Translations under genes and position numbers: made by a program
Assembly (NCBI GenBank): GCA_964615375.1
Contig: CAZTOW010000003.1
Coordinates: forward strand, 248,001 to 312,000
DNA from: CAZKWG01 sp964615375
GTDB lineage: Bacteria > Myxococcota_A > UBA796 > CAZKWG01
DNA length: 64,000 nucleotides
Direction of reading: 5' to 3'
Shown: positions 1-13,276 of the stretch, one piece after another
Layout: every line of letters starts with the position of its first letter
Position numbering within the stretch: the first letter of the stretch is position 1
Notes under the pieces: generated by a model
What the model was told of the DNA's origin: nothing
The model's input: only the letters and a program-made list of their open reading frames with translations
The model's database searches: none

Positions 1-1542
1 CTCCGCGACGCTTGCGAATTTCCCACCCGTCGAAATATCCTGGATCCGCCCGCGCTCCTCCTCCACCTTCGGGTCCCGGGCGGCCAGCACGGGCACGAAG
101 AGCAGGGCGACGACGAGGCTCGCGCTGATGGAGAAGACCACGGCCAGGCTCAGGTCTCCGAAGACCTGACCCGCCACGCCCTCGACGAAGGCGATGGGCA
201 GGAAGACGCCCACGGTGGTCAGCGTGCTGGCCGCCACCGCCGCGGCGACCTCGCGGGTGCCGCGCTCGGCGGCCTCCAGGCGGCTCATGCCCCGGTCCAC
301 GTAGACCTGGATGGACTCCAGCACGACGATGGAGTTGTCCACGATCATGCCGACGCCCAGCGCCAGCCCGCCCAGGCTCATGAGGTTCAGGCTGACCCCG
401 CCCATGTAGAGCGGGGCGAAGGTCAGCACGAGGCTGAGCGGGATGGAGGCGCTGATGATCAGCGTCGCCCGCCAGTTCCGCAGGAAGAGCCAGATGACGG
501 CCACGCTCAGCAGCGCGCCCTGCCAGAGGGCGCCGCCCAGGTTGTCCAGCGCGCTCTCGATGAACGCGCTCTGGTCGTCCAGCACGGTGAGCTTCACGCC
601 CGGGGGGGCCTCCAGGCGCTCCTTGAGCGCGCGGGCCACGCGCACGATGTTGGCGTCGGCGGTCTTCATGACCTCCAGCTCCACCGCGATCTGCCCATCC
701 AGCGCGCTCTGAACCTCGCGATCCTCGTGGCCGTCCACCACGCGGGCCACCTCGCGCACCGGCACGCGCACGCCGTCGGCGCGCACGATGGCCAGGTCGG
801 CGATCTCCTCGAGCGAGCGCACCTCGCCGAGCGTGCGGACCAGGTACTCCTGCTGGCCCTGGAAGATGGAGCCGCCGGGCAGGTTGACGTTCTCCGCGCC
901 CAGCACGCTGACGAGCTGGTCGAGCGTGACCCCGCGGGCCGCCAGCCAGTCCTCGCGCGCCTCCACGCGCACCTGACGGGTGAGCCCGCCGCGCACGCGC
1001 ACGGCCGCGACGCCGTCCATGGCCTCCAGGCGGCGCTTGAGCTCGGTCTCGGCGACGCGGCGCAGCTCGAGCTCGGCCTCGTCTCCGCGCGGGGCGTCGG
1101 GGCTCTCGGGATCCCAGGAGAGCGCGATGCGCAGGATGGGGTCCAGGCTGGGGTCGTAGCGCAGGATGAGGGGGCGCTCGGCGTCGTCGGGCAGAAAGGT
1201 GGTCTGGAGGCGCTCGCGGATGTCCTGGCTGGCGCGGTCCAGGCTCACGCCCCAGCCGAGCTGGAGCACGACGTCGGCCACGCCCGCGCGGGAGCGGCTC
1301 TCGATGCGCACCAGGCCCTCGGTGGTGGCCAGGGCCTCCTCCACCGGGCGCGCGACCTGGGCCTCCACCTCCTCGGGGGCGGCGCCGGGCAGCTCGGTGC
1401 GCACGGTGATGGTCGGGTAGCTGAGGTCCGGCATCAGCGTGAGCGGCAGGCGCCGGTAGCTGACCATCCCGAAGACCGCGGCCGCGATGGCCAGCATGAT
1501 CACGGTGACGGGGCGGCGGACGAGGGCGGCGTAAAAGCTCAC
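1..1542 (-). CDS. RND efflux transporter permease, N-terminal part (cut by window edge)
   Basis: Inner-membrane proton-driven efflux pump of the AcrB/CzcA superfamily. About 514 codons are visible; the C-terminal half lies beyond the window start. The protein opens with a membrane helix (FYAALVRRPVTVIMLAIAA), then a periplasmic porter domain with the family block LPGAAPEEVE. A run of membrane helices follows, with the conserved stretch GMIVDNSIVVLES near residue 400. The start is GTG at 1542; its GTGA overlaps the stop of the adaptor gene, so the two are translationally coupled. The IVDNSIV signature fits general multidrug (HAE-type) pumps better than the CzcA metal pumps, but the substrate cannot be read from sequence. 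The family call is secure. Confidence 0.93.
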   Translation of the reverse strand, partial: MSFYAALVRRPVTVIMLAIAAAVFGMVSYRRLPLTLMPDLSYPTITVRTELPGAAPEEVEAQVARPVEEALATTEGLVRIESRSRAGVADVVLQLGWGVSLDRASQDIRERLQTTFLPDDAERPLILRYDPSLDPILRIALSWDPESPDAPRGDEAELELRRVAETELKRRLEAMDGVAAVRVRGGLTRQVRVEAREDWLAARGVTLDQLVSVLGAENVNLPGGSIFQGQQEYLVRTLGEVRSLEEIADLAIVRADGVRVPVREVARVVDGHEDREVQSALDGQIAVELEVMKTADANIVRVARALKERLEAPPGVKLTVLDDQSAFIESALDNLGGALWQGALLSVAVIWLFLRNWRATLIISASIPLSLVLTFAPLYMGGVSLNLMSLGGLALGVGMIVDNSIVVLESIQVYVDRGMSRLEAAERGTREVAAAVAASTLTTVGVFLPIAFVEGVAGQVFGDLSLAVVFSISASLVVALLFVPVLAARDPKVEEERGRIQDISTGGKFASVAE

Positions 1543-2804
1543 GAGCCCTTCCCTTCCTCGCCGCCCTCACCCTCCTTCTTGTCCTCGTCCTTCTCCTTCT
1601 TCTTGGGCGGCGGGTCCTCGGGCAGGCGCACGGCGGCGCCGTCCCGCAGGCCGTCGGTGCCCACGGTGATGACGGGGTCCTGGGCCGCGAGCCCGTCGCG
1701 CACCTCCACGCGGTCGCGGTCGGCGTAGCCGATCTCCAGCCGCACCTTCTTCGCCACGCGGCGCGGGTAGGTGGGGCCCTCCTCTTCGTCCTTCTTCTCC
1801 TCCTCGCCGAGGAGGCTGGCCAGGAATTCGGGCATCTGGAAGCCGGCCTCGGCGCCCTTGTCGGCCCCGTCCTCCTTCTCCTCCTCGGGCGGGGCGTCCT
1901 CCACGCGGAAGGCGATGGGCTCGCCGTCCTCCCAGACCAGGGCGGCGCGGGGGATGGTCAGCACGCCGGATCGGCGATCCACCTCGACGCGGACGCGGGT
2001 GAACTGGCCGGGGCGGAGGGTGGTCTCGCCGGACTCCGAAGAGGCAGGATCCACGGCGACGGTGACGCGGGCGGTGCCGGTGGCGGGATCGACCACGGGG
2101 GAGACGCGCAGGACGTGGCCGCTCGCGGTGGCGCTGGCGTCGTAGGCGCCCTCGAGCGTGGCGGGCTGGCCGGCGCTCACCCGGGCCAGATCCTTCTCCG
2201 GGAGCTGCACGACGACGCGCAGGCGGCTGAGATCGACGACCTGGAAGGCGCGGCGCCCGCCGGCCAGCTCGCCGATGCGCAGATCGCGGAGCGATACGAC
2301 CCCGTCGAAGGGGGCCTCCAGGCGGGTGAAGCCGCGGGTGCGGCTGGCCTCGCGGGCGCTGGTCTCGGCGAGCTCCAGGGCCTGGAGGGCGGCGGCATGC
2401 TCGGCGTCGGAGAGGGCGCCCTGCTGGTGCAGGCGGTCGGCGCGGGCCTTGTCCTGGCGGGCGCGCTCGAGCTCGAGGGTGGCGCGCTGGGCGGCGCCCT
2501 CCAGGCTCGGGTTGGCCAGCACGGCGAGCAGCTGACCGGACCGGACCGCGTCGCCCTCCTCCACCAGGATCTGCGTGACCAGACCGCTGGCCTCGGGGAT
2601 GAGGTCCGCCTGCCGCTCGCTCTCCAGCAGGCCGGTGGTGACGAGGGTGTCCGCCACCTCACCCGGCCCGGCGGGGGCGACCTCCACCAGCACGCGATCG
2701 TCCACCTCGGCCTTCTCTCCGGGCATCCCGCCCGGGGGACCCTCCATCTGCATCTGGCAGGCGACAAGGAAGGCGAGGGGCAGGAGCATCCGCCATCGGC
2801 GCAT
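1539..2804 (-). CDS. RND efflux periplasmic adaptor (membrane fusion lipoprotein)
   Basis: A 421-residue HlyD/AcrA-type adaptor that links the RND pump to an outer-membrane channel. A short signal sequence ends in the lipobox LVAC (Cys16), so it should be lipid-anchored. The lipoyl-like half motif is SGLVTQILVEEGDAV. An Arg/Glu-rich alpha-helical hairpin (about residues 107-155) and beta-barrel segments follow. Unusual features are two low-complexity charged insertions, an E/K/D-rich stretch around residues 300-340 and a Lys/Glu/Gly-rich tail. These are not needed for the family fold and may be flexible linkers. It is first in the operon and overlaps the pump start by four bases. No outer-membrane channel gene is visible here. 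Confidence 0.93.
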   Translation of the reverse strand: MRRWRMLLPLAFLVACQMQMEGPPGGMPGEKAEVDDRVLVEVAPAGPGEVADTLVTTGLLESERQADLIPEASGLVTQILVEEGDAVRSGQLLAVLANPSLEGAAQRATLELERARQDKARADRLHQQGALSDAEHAAALQALELAETSAREASRTRGFTRLEAPFDGVVSLRDLRIGELAGGRRAFQVVDLSRLRVVVQLPEKDLARVSAGQPATLEGAYDASATASGHVLRVSPVVDPATGTARVTVAVDPASSESGETTLRPGQFTRVRVEVDRRSGVLTIPRAALVWEDGEPIAFRVEDAPPEEEKEDGADKGAEAGFQMPEFLASLLGEEEKKDEEEGPTYPRRVAKKVRLEIGYADRDRVEVRDGLAAQDPVITVGTDGLRDGAAVRLPEDPPPKKKEKDEDKKEGEGGEEGKGS

Positions 2805-2980
2805 CGGGAGCCTCAGTGGAGAGGGTAGGGCGGAGATACGCCCTCGAAGAGAGGACTATTGCAGCGAAAGTCGAAGTGCCGCGAGGGGGAGGACTGTTAC
2901 CCTGATCTTCGAATCACGGTCTACTTGACTGCGGGAGGGGGGGCAGGCTGGGCGCGCGCGCAAAGAGCGGCCAGCCGAAG

Positions 2981-3010
2981 GGGGGGGACCCTCGTAGGAG
3001 GGTTCCCCCC
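2981..3010. terminator. strong G/C hairpin between convergent-side gene ends
   Basis: Two 13-base arms (GGGGGGGACCCTC and GAGGGTTCCCCCC) flank a GTAG loop; one G.U pair makes the RNA stem continuous. It lies downstream of the acyltransferase stop. No T-run follows on either strand, so it is terminator-like but not a classical intrinsic terminator. The surrounding 2805-3065 gap holds nothing else recognisable. Confidence 0.4.
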
Positions 3011-3065
3011 CTGGAAAGGCAGCAGATCGTCGGGCGCGCAGGGCGCGGCCGACGAATCTGGACTG

Positions 3066-4121
3066 TCAACCGTTCTCGCGGATCCAGCGGTCCATGTTGA
3101 GCCACTGGTCGTGGAGCCAGCGCTCCACCTCGCCGGGGCCGCGGGGGATCTCGCTGGCGGGGACGCGCCAGAAGCGGATCTTGAGGTCCTTGTGGGCCAG
3201 CGCGCCGCGCCAGACCTCGCCCCAGTCGGCGGCGCCCTCGTAGCCGACGTGGGCCAGGAACACGACGTCCAGGTGCGGGTTCCGCTCCAGCAGGGCCAGG
3301 GCGCCGGGTCGGGGGGGCAGGGTGCGCTCCAGCGCGCGGGCGCGGGAGAGGGCCAGGGTGTCGCCCTTCTCGGACAGGCGCTCCAGCAGGCGGGCGCGCT
3401 TCTGCGCGCCGAAGCGGGTGCCCTCGGGGAAGATGGCCACGCACTCGTCGGGGCCGAGATCGTGGGCCAGCTTGCAGATCTCCTCGACCTCGCTCGCGGG
3501 ATCGCTGGCGCCGCGACGCACGAAGGCGCAGGGCAGGCGTCCGCAGACCAGCTCGATGCCCGGGTCGAAGAGCAGCTCGCGCTTCAGCACGATGCGCACG
3601 CCGAGCCCATGTCGCGCCCCGGCGAAGGCCAGCGGAAGCACCACGTCCCCGCCGCTGGCGTGCCGCGCGAAGAGCAGGAAGGGGCCGCGCGAGGCGAACA
3701 CCTCCTCGCCCTCGATGGACGGCTTCATCGAGAAGATGCGCAGCGTCCAGCGGAGCATGCGGTCGCCCCAGGCCCAGGCGAGCGCGTGGTTGGCGGCCAG
3801 CCAGCGCGCGCGGCCCGCCTCGGTGAGCAGGAGCGGCGTGACCAGCATCCCGCCCACCCAGCCGACCAGATCGCTGATCAGGAAGAGGACCAGGAAGCCA
3901 AAGGCGCGGGTGGTGGCCAGCCTTCGCGAGCGGACACCCTCGCGGGCGAGGTCGAAGCCCAGCGTGAGCGCGGCCCACAGCGGCGACCCGCCTACCACGA
4001 GGATGAACACCGCGATCAGCAGCGGCGTCATCACGAGGCGGCGCAGCGCCTTGACCAGGGGCGAGCCGTTCGGCCGCAGCGCCGGTCGTGTGTAGCGGGC
4101 CTCGGGAGGGGGGGCGATCAC
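3066..4121 (-). CDS. PlsC-type lysophospholipid acyltransferase
   Basis: A 351-residue membrane acyltransferase, probably acylating lysophosphatidate or another lysophospholipid at the inner membrane. The catalytic H-x4-D motif is RHASGGD (His154, Asp159) and the acceptor-binding motif is FPEGTR (231-236). These are the two diagnostic PlsC blocks at normal spacing. Two hydrophobic segments (about 28-60 and 74-98) precede the catalytic domain. The protein is longer than minimal bacterial PlsC (about 240 residues) and resembles the eukaryotic-like LCLAT/AGPAT subgroup with a C-terminal extension. The start used is GTG at 4121, preceded by GAGG. It appears monocistronic, so the acyl acceptor is unknown. 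Confidence 0.85.
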   Translation of the reverse strand: MIAPPPEARYTRPALRPNGSPLVKALRRLVMTPLLIAVFILVVGGSPLWAALTLGFDLAREGVRSRRLATTRAFGFLVLFLISDLVGWVGGMLVTPLLLTEAGRARWLAANHALAWAWGDRMLRWTLRIFSMKPSIEGEEVFASRGPFLLFARHASGGDVVLPLAFAGARHGLGVRIVLKRELLFDPGIELVCGRLPCAFVRRGASDPASEVEEICKLAHDLGPDECVAIFPEGTRFGAQKRARLLERLSEKGDTLALSRARALERTLPPRPGALALLERNPHLDVVFLAHVGYEGAADWGEVWRGALAHKDLKIRFWRVPASEIPRGPGEVERWLHDQWLNMDRWIRENG

Positions 4122-4205
4122 GGGCGCCTCTGCAGCGGGAGGCCCTTGATAACGTGGGCGGGGCCGGAGGAGCAGGGCGCGCGACCAACTAGACGACCTA
4201 GTGCA

Positions 4206-5441
4206 TTACAGCCCCGGGATGTCGATGTCGCCCTCGAAGATGTAGGCGCGGCCCTCCTCCTCCGTCGTGGACGAGAAGGTGACCTCGTCGTGGTTGCGGC
4301 GAAGCGAAGCGCCGAACAAGGGCAACCAGAGGCCGACCGAATCTCGGATCCACAGGCTCTCCGGATCGTAGCCGTAGGTGCTCCAGGTGAAGGCCAGGGT
4401 CCAGGTGAAGTCCTCGCCGTTCAGCTCGTGTTCGCAGGACAAGGCGTCGTCGGAGGCTCGCGCGTCGAAGGTCTGCGCGGCGGTCCAGGCGTAGTTGCCG
4501 AAGGGGGGTGGGTAGACCTCCTCCCAGCGCGCGTCCCAGACCAGCCGGCAGATGGTCGTGCGCCCGCTGCTCGTCTCCACGGTCCAGGTGATCTCCCCCT
4601 CGCCGTCCGCGTCTCCGCGCTCGTCGATCTCACCGTCGCAGTCGTTGTCGATGTCGTCCGCGTCGTCGTCCCCGCCGCCGGGGTGGACCTCCGGGTCCGT
4701 GTCGTCGCAGTCGGCGGCCGTGGCCAGGTAGCCGGTGGGCGCCGCGCACTGGCTGATCGTCTCGTCCGAGCCGCCGTAGCCGTCGCCGTCGAGGTCCGCG
4801 TACCAGACCGGCGTGTTCGGGTCATCGGTCTCGTCCACCACGCCGTCGCAGTCGTCGTCCTGCTCGTTCAGGCAGACCTCCGCGCGCCCGGGGTTGCGCA
4901 GGGGGTCGGCGTCGTCGCAGTCGTCCGCGCTCTCCGCGACGCCGTCCCCGGGCCCGCAGGCCAGGCTGGTGTTGATGGGGTGCCCGTAGCCGTCGCCGTC
5001 GCTGTCGGTGGGCCAGGGCTCGCCGTCCACCGCGCCCGCCTCGTCCGCCTCGCCGTCGCAGTCGTTGTCCAGGCCGTCGCAGCGCTCCTCGGCCAGCGGC
5101 GAGATCGCGGGGTCGCTCTCGTCGCAGTCCCCGCCGTTGAAGCTCACGCCCTCCGCCCCGGCGCAGAACTGGACTGGATCACCGCTGCCCACGCCGTCCC
5201 CGTCGGGGTCGAGCACCCCCCAGAGCCCGTCCACCGCGCCGATCTCGTCCGTCTCGCCGTCGCAGTCGTCGTCCAGGCCGTTGCAGCGCTCCTCGGCGTC
5301 GGGGTGGACGCCCGCGCTCTCCGCGTCGCAGTCCTCCTCGTCGGGGTAGCCGTCCCCGTCCATGTCGTGGGCGAGGGGATTGCCCTTGCCGCCGCAGGCG
5401 GCGAGCGTGAGCAGGAGCAGGCTGGCCATCCACGCGCGCAT
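4206..5441 (-). CDS. MopE-repeat lipoprotein (4 repeats plus C-terminal domain)
   Basis: A secreted lipoprotein of 411 residues with lipobox LAAC. Four Asp/Cys repeats of the MopE type follow (DCDD..., E.CDG, D.DCDGE.DE), alternating with DGDGYG blocks that resemble calcium-binding DxDGDG loops. In the fourth repeat the middle cysteine is lost. The last 130 residues form an unrecognised domain rich in Trp and beta-prone residues. ATG at 5441 is preferred because GAGGTG sits at ribosome-binding distance. It begins two bases after the stop of the upstream paralogue, so they are co-translated. PF11617-like motifs are annotated as putative metal binding; whether this protein binds Ca or Cu is not shown here. 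Confidence 0.85.
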   Translation of the reverse strand: MRAWMASLLLLTLAACGGKGNPLAHDMDGDGYPDEEDCDAESAGVHPDAEERCNGLDDDCDGETDEIGAVDGLWGVLDPDGDGVGSGDPVQFCAGAEGVSFNGGDCDESDPAISPLAEERCDGLDNDCDGEADEAGAVDGEPWPTDSDGDGYGHPINTSLACGPGDGVAESADDCDDADPLRNPGRAEVCLNEQDDDCDGVVDETDDPNTPVWYADLDGDGYGGSDETISQCAAPTGYLATAADCDDTDPEVHPGGGDDDADDIDNDCDGEIDERGDADGEGEITWTVETSSGRTTICRLVWDARWEEVYPPPFGNYAWTAAQTFDARASDDALSCEHELNGEDFTWTLAFTWSTYGYDPESLWIRDSVGLWLPLFGASLRRNHDEVTFSSTTEEEGRAYIFEGDIDIPGL

Positions 5442-5443
5442 GG

Positions 5444-8149
<2,706 letters not shown>

Positions 8150-8298
8150 GAAGACCTCGACATTTCACAGGCCCAGCGTAGCCCGCCCCCTGGAGACCCG
8201 CGCGTCAACGATCGGTCATTCGTGGCCGATCCGCGCCGAGAGGCCGTCTCACTGGCACAATGGATCGATAACAGGCGATGACCGCCGGGCCGCGGGGC

Positions 8299-9459
8299 TC
8301 AGGACCCCGTCTCCGACCAGGGCTCCTCGACCAGCTCGAAGCGCCCCATGTCGAAGGGCTGGCCCGGCGCCGCCTCCACCCGCACCAGGCGCTCGCGCCG
8401 GCCCTCGCGCTGAAGCTCCATCGCCCGGTGGTGGCAGTAGGGCATGTTCCCGCGGCGCCCCAGCAGCGCATGCGAGGTCCAGGAACAGCCGCCCTTGCAG
8501 TCCGGCGCGTAGTAGCAGCGGGCGCAGTAGCCCCAGAGCTCCTCGGTCTCCCGCTCCCGGGCGAAGGCCAGCTCGGCGCTCTGCTCCCAGATCTCGCGCA
8601 GGGACTGGCGCCGCAGGTTGCCGCCCACGTAGGGCGCGCTCGGGAGCGAGGGGCAGCCCTTGACGTCGCCGTTGCTCTCGATGCCGAGCACGTGCCGTCC
8701 CGCCGCGCAGCCCTTCCAGTGCTCGAGCCGGATCAGGTGCTCGTAGGGACCGAAATAGCCCAGGTTGTTGCCCGCGTTGATCGTCATGTCCGCCGCGCGG
8801 GCCCGCTCGGCCACCGCCGCCAGGCGCGGGAGCAGGTCCAGCATGTCCGATGGCTGCAACAACCACTCGGGCCGGTCGGCGGCGCGGCCCATGGGCCCGG
8901 TCACCTGCACCTGCCAGGCGCGCACCCCGGCCGCGATGAGCAGGTCGCCCAGGGCCTCGACCTCCGGCAGGTTGAGCCGGTTCCACTGGGTGTTGGCGAA
9001 GGGCGTCATGCCCGCGTCCCGGATGTGGCCGAGCGCCGCCATCGCCGCCCGGAAGGAGCCCGGCACCGCGCGCAGCCGGTCGTGGGTGGCCTCCAGCCCG
9101 TCCACCGAGACGCTCACCGCCTGCAGCCCCGCCGCCGCCGCCGCCCGCGCCATCGCCGCGTCCAGGGCCCGCGCCCCGGTGGTCATGGTCGCGCGGATCC
9201 CGGCCGCCCGCACCGCCCGCACCAGCGTGAGCCAGTCCGGGTTCAGGTAGGCTTCTCCCCCGATGAAGGCGACCTCTCGCGTGCCCATCTCCCGGAGCTG
9301 CGACACGACGTCCAGGGCCTCGGGCAGGCTGAGCTCGGCCTCGCGGGGGAGCCCGGCCCGGCTCCCGCAGTGCCGGCAGGCCAGGTCGCAGCGGAGCGTG
9401 AGCTCCCAGACCACGTAGATCGGGGCGAACGCGGTGCGGGTGTCGATGCGGCGGCGCAT
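8299..9459 (-). CDS. radical SAM/SPASM enzyme
   Basis: A 386-residue iron-sulfur enzyme. The radical SAM motif CxxxCxxC is Cys24-Cys28-Cys31 (CDLACRHC), and IGGEAYLN supplies the SAM-contacting GGE. A SPASM-type C-terminal region carries Cys251, Cys269, Cys312, Cys315, Cys321, Cys325 and Cys342, enough for two auxiliary clusters. SPASM enzymes usually modify ribosomally made peptides or protein side chains. It is transcribed divergently, 49 bases from a small Cys-rich zinc-ribbon/MopE lipoprotein that could be its substrate or simply a neighbour. No peptidase or transporter for peptide export is adjacent. A heme- or cofactor-related role is the main alternative. Confidence 0.92.
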   Translation of the reverse strand: MRRRIDTRTAFAPIYVVWELTLRCDLACRHCGSRAGLPREAELSLPEALDVVSQLREMGTREVAFIGGEAYLNPDWLTLVRAVRAAGIRATMTTGARALDAAMARAAAAAGLQAVSVSVDGLEATHDRLRAVPGSFRAAMAALGHIRDAGMTPFANTQWNRLNLPEVEALGDLLIAAGVRAWQVQVTGPMGRAADRPEWLLQPSDMLDLLPRLAAVAERARAADMTINAGNNLGYFGPYEHLIRLEHWKGCAAGRHVLGIESNGDVKGCPSLPSAPYVGGNLRRQSLREIWEQSAELAFARERETEELWGYCARCYYAPDCKGGCSWTSHALLGRRGNMPYCHHRAMELQREGRRERLVRVEAAPGQPFDMGRFELVEEPWSETGS

Positions 9460-9508
9460 GCCCCATGCTATCCTCGCGCCTGGACGGTGTGAGGAGGAGG
9501 AGACGACG

Positions 9509-9880
9509 ATGATTCAGTGCAAGAGCTGTGACCGGCACTTCCGGTCGAACGACGCGAGCTGCCCCTTCTGCGGGAGCGCCGCGCCGGCCTCCCTGGGTGT
9601 CGCGCTCAAGCGCATCGCCCAGGGCGCCAGCATGGTGATCCTGGCGGCCTGCTACGGGCCGAGCGTGGACAAGTGGGAGACCGGCGGCTGCTTCGACTCC
9701 GACGGGTCGGTCTGCGACGAGGACGGGGACGGCTTCCGGGGCTCGGTCGACGACTGCGACGACACCAACCCGGCCATCAACCCGAGCGTGGCCGAGGTCT
9801 GCGACGACACCCTCGACAACGACTGCGACGGGCTCATCGATCTCGACGACAGCGCCGACTGCGTGGTCTCGTCGCAGTAG
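9509..9880 (+). CDS. small zinc-ribbon plus MopE-motif lipoprotein-like peptide
   Basis: A 123-residue protein with an unusual order. An N-terminal zinc ribbon (Cys4-x2-Cys7, Cys18-x2-Cys21) is followed by a basic/hydrophobic segment ending in ILAACYGP (Cys49, lipobox-like). One MopE motif occupies residues 83-110 (DDCDD, VCDD, DNDCDG), and Cys118 lies near the end. A zinc ribbon ahead of an export signal is odd; it may act as a leader recognised in the cytoplasm before export. ATG at 9509 has the strong site GAGGAGGAGG just upstream. It lies head-to-head with the radical SAM/SPASM gene. Being a modification substrate is a hypothesis; an ordinary small lipoprotein is the alternative. Confidence 0.8.
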   Translation: MIQCKSCDRHFRSNDASCPFCGSAAPASLGVALKRIAQGASMVILAACYGPSVDKWETGGCFDSDGSVCDEDGDGFRGSVDDCDDTNPAINPSVAEVCDDTLDNDCDGLIDLDDSADCVVSSQ

Positions 9881-9928
9881 GCCCCCGCCGCCGCGATATG
9901 CTGACGGGGTCCTGCACCTGAGGTCCCC

Positions 9929-11348
<1,420 letters not shown>

Positions 11349-11356
<8 letters not shown>

Positions 11357-12101
11357 GCCCTCCGCCCTGGTCCTGGCCGCGGGGAAGGGCACCCGCATGC
11401 GCTCGCCCCTGCCCAAGCCCCTGGTGCCCGTCGCCGGGCGGGCCATCGTGTCGCGGCTGCTGGACGCGCTGAGCACGGCGGGGGTGGAGGACGTGGTCCT
11501 GGTGGTCGGCCACGGGGCCGACGAGGTGATGGCCGCGGTGGGGGATCGCGCCCGCTACGCGCTGCAGGCCGAGCAGCGGGGCATGGCGCACGCGGTAGCC
11601 TGCGCCCGGGAGGCGGTGGGCGAGGCCCGAGAGCTCTACATTTTTGTAGGGGACAGCGCGCTGATGCGCCCCGAGAGCGTCCGGGCCCTCCGCGACGCCC
11701 ACCGCCGGACCGGCGCGGCGTGCAGCTTCCTCACGGCGATCTTCCCGAGCCCGCTGCCTTATGCTCGCGTGTTGCGCGGACCGGACGGCCGGGTGGTCGC
11801 GGCCGTGGAGGAGCGCGACGCCACGCCCGAGCAGCGGGAGGTCCGCGAGCTGCTGGGCTCACACTACCTCTTCTCCACGGACGCCCTCTGGGCCAACCTG
11901 GGCGCCATCCAGCCCCACCCGCGCACGGGCGAGCTCTACCTCACCGACATCATCGGGATCCTGCTCGCGCAGGGGGCTCAGGTTCAGGCCGTCCGCATCC
12001 CCGACTGGCGCGAGCTCGTCGGCCCCAACACCCCCGAGGAGGTGCGCTGGGCGGAGGCAGTGCTGGCCGGCGAGGACCCGCCGCTCCCGGAGGGCGGATG
12101 A
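11349..12101 (+). CDS. sugar-1-phosphate nucleotidyltransferase (GlmU/RmlA-like)
   Basis: A 250-residue nucleotidyltransferase. The NTP-binding signature LVLAAGKGTRM with a following PKPL block is at the N-terminus, and VGDSAL supplies the metal-binding aspartate. It matches the pyrophosphorylase domain of GlmU in layout but lacks the left-handed beta-helix acetyltransferase half. It should make a UDP- or dTDP-sugar from a sugar-1-phosphate. It starts with GTG inside the end of the glycosidase gene and its stop overlaps the galactokinase start (ATGA). With galactokinase next door, galactose-1-phosphate is an attractive substrate, which is inference from context. Confidence 0.88.
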
Positions 12102-13276
12102 GCCCGCTCCCGCCGCGGCTGGAGGCCCTGCTGGTACGGGTGGAGGCGTGCTTCCGCGAGCGCTTCGGCGGCGCCCCCGAGGTGCTGGCCTGGGCGCCCG
12201 GCCGGGTGAACCTGATCGGCGAGCACACCGACTACACCGGCGGGCTCGCCATGCCCGCGGCCATCGACCGCTGGGTGGTCACCGCCCTGCGGCAGGGCGG
12301 CTCCGACGCGCGGATCTGGTCGGAGGACTACCAGGACGATCTCGCGCTCCCCCTCGGCGCGCCCCCGCCCGAGCGCGGCTGGCGGGCCTATGTCGGGGGG
12401 GCCGTGGCGCTCACCCGCGAGGCCGGGCTCAGCCTGGGCCGCCCGCTCCGCCGGGCTCCCGAGGGCGTGGTGCTGGGGGACGTGCCGCTGGGCGCCGGGC
12501 TGTCCAGCTCCGCCGCCATCGAGTGCGCCCTGCTGGGCGGCCTGCGGCGGCTCTACGATCTGCCGCTGGACGATCTCGCGCTGGTGCGGCGAGCCGTGGA
12601 GATCGAGCACCGCTTCCTGCATCTCCAGAGCGGGCTGCTGGACCAGATGGCGTCTCAGCTCTCGCGGGCTGGCAGCGTGCTGCTCATCGACTTCCGCGCC
12701 CTGTCCTGGCGCCTGCTCCCCGCGGACTTCGGACCCTGGCGCTGGCTGGTGGCCGACTCTGGCACCCGGCGGGAGCTGGCCGGCTCCGCCTACTCCGAGC
12801 GCGTCGCCGCCTGCCGCGCGGGTCTGGAGGCTCTCCGCCGGGCCGGCGTCGCCACCCACCTGCGCGACGTGAGCCCCGACGACCTGGAGCGCGTCGGCGC
12901 CGGCCAGCCCTGGCTGCCTCGCCTGCGCCACGTCGTCCGCGAGAACGCCCGCGTGCTGGAGATGGCCGAGGCCCTCGCCCGCGGCGACCTGACCGAGGCC
13001 GGGCGCCTGCTCCAGCGGAGCCACCAGAGCCTGTCCGGCGACTACGCCGTCAGCACCCCCGAGCTCGACCACCTCGCCGAGACGTCCTGGGCGCTGCCGG
13101 GGTGCGCGGGGGGCAGGATGATGGGCGGCGGGTTTGGGGGGTGCACGATCCACCTGGTGCACGAGGAGCACGTCGAGGGCTTCGAGGAGGGGTTGTCGGC
13201 GGCGTTCGAGGCGCGGTTCGGGCGGCCGGCGCCGGTCCTGCGGCTCACGCTGGTGGACGGGGCGGGGGGGCGGTGA
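12098..13276 (+). CDS. galK: galactokinase
   Basis: A 392-residue GHMP-family sugar kinase that phosphorylates galactose at C1. The galactokinase signature GRVNLIGEHTDYTGG is present near the N-terminus. The ATP loop is LGAGLSSSAA, and the C-terminal glycine block GRMMGGGFGGC is intact. Length is normal for GalK. The start ATG overlaps the previous stop, completing a three-gene operon: glycosidase, nucleotidyltransferase, kinase. Together they could release galactose, phosphorylate it and activate it to a nucleotide sugar, bypassing GalT. The end overlaps the convergent TetR gene by 32 bases. Confidence 0.93.
   Translation: MSPLPPRLEALLVRVEACFRERFGGAPEVLAWAPGRVNLIGEHTDYTGGLAMPAAIDRWVVTALRQGGSDARIWSEDYQDDLALPLGAPPPERGWRAYVGGAVALTREAGLSLGRPLRRAPEGVVLGDVPLGAGLSSSAAIECALLGGLRRLYDLPLDDLALVRRAVEIEHRFLHLQSGLLDQMASQLSRAGSVLLIDFRALSWRLLPADFGPWRWLVADSGTRRELAGSAYSERVAACRAGLEALRRAGVATHLRDVSPDDLERVGAGQPWLPRLRHVVRENARVLEMAEALARGDLTEAGRLLQRSHQSLSGDYAVSTPELDHLAETSWALPGCAGGRMMGGGFGGCTIHLVHEEHVEGFEEGLSAAFEARFGRPAPVLRLTLVDGAGGR

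Noticed and set aside
8210..8231. Inverted repeat GATCGG-N10-CCGATC between the MopE and radical SAM genes
   Set aside because: Six-base arms in a GC-rich genome are expected by chance; no T-run and no second copy nearby.
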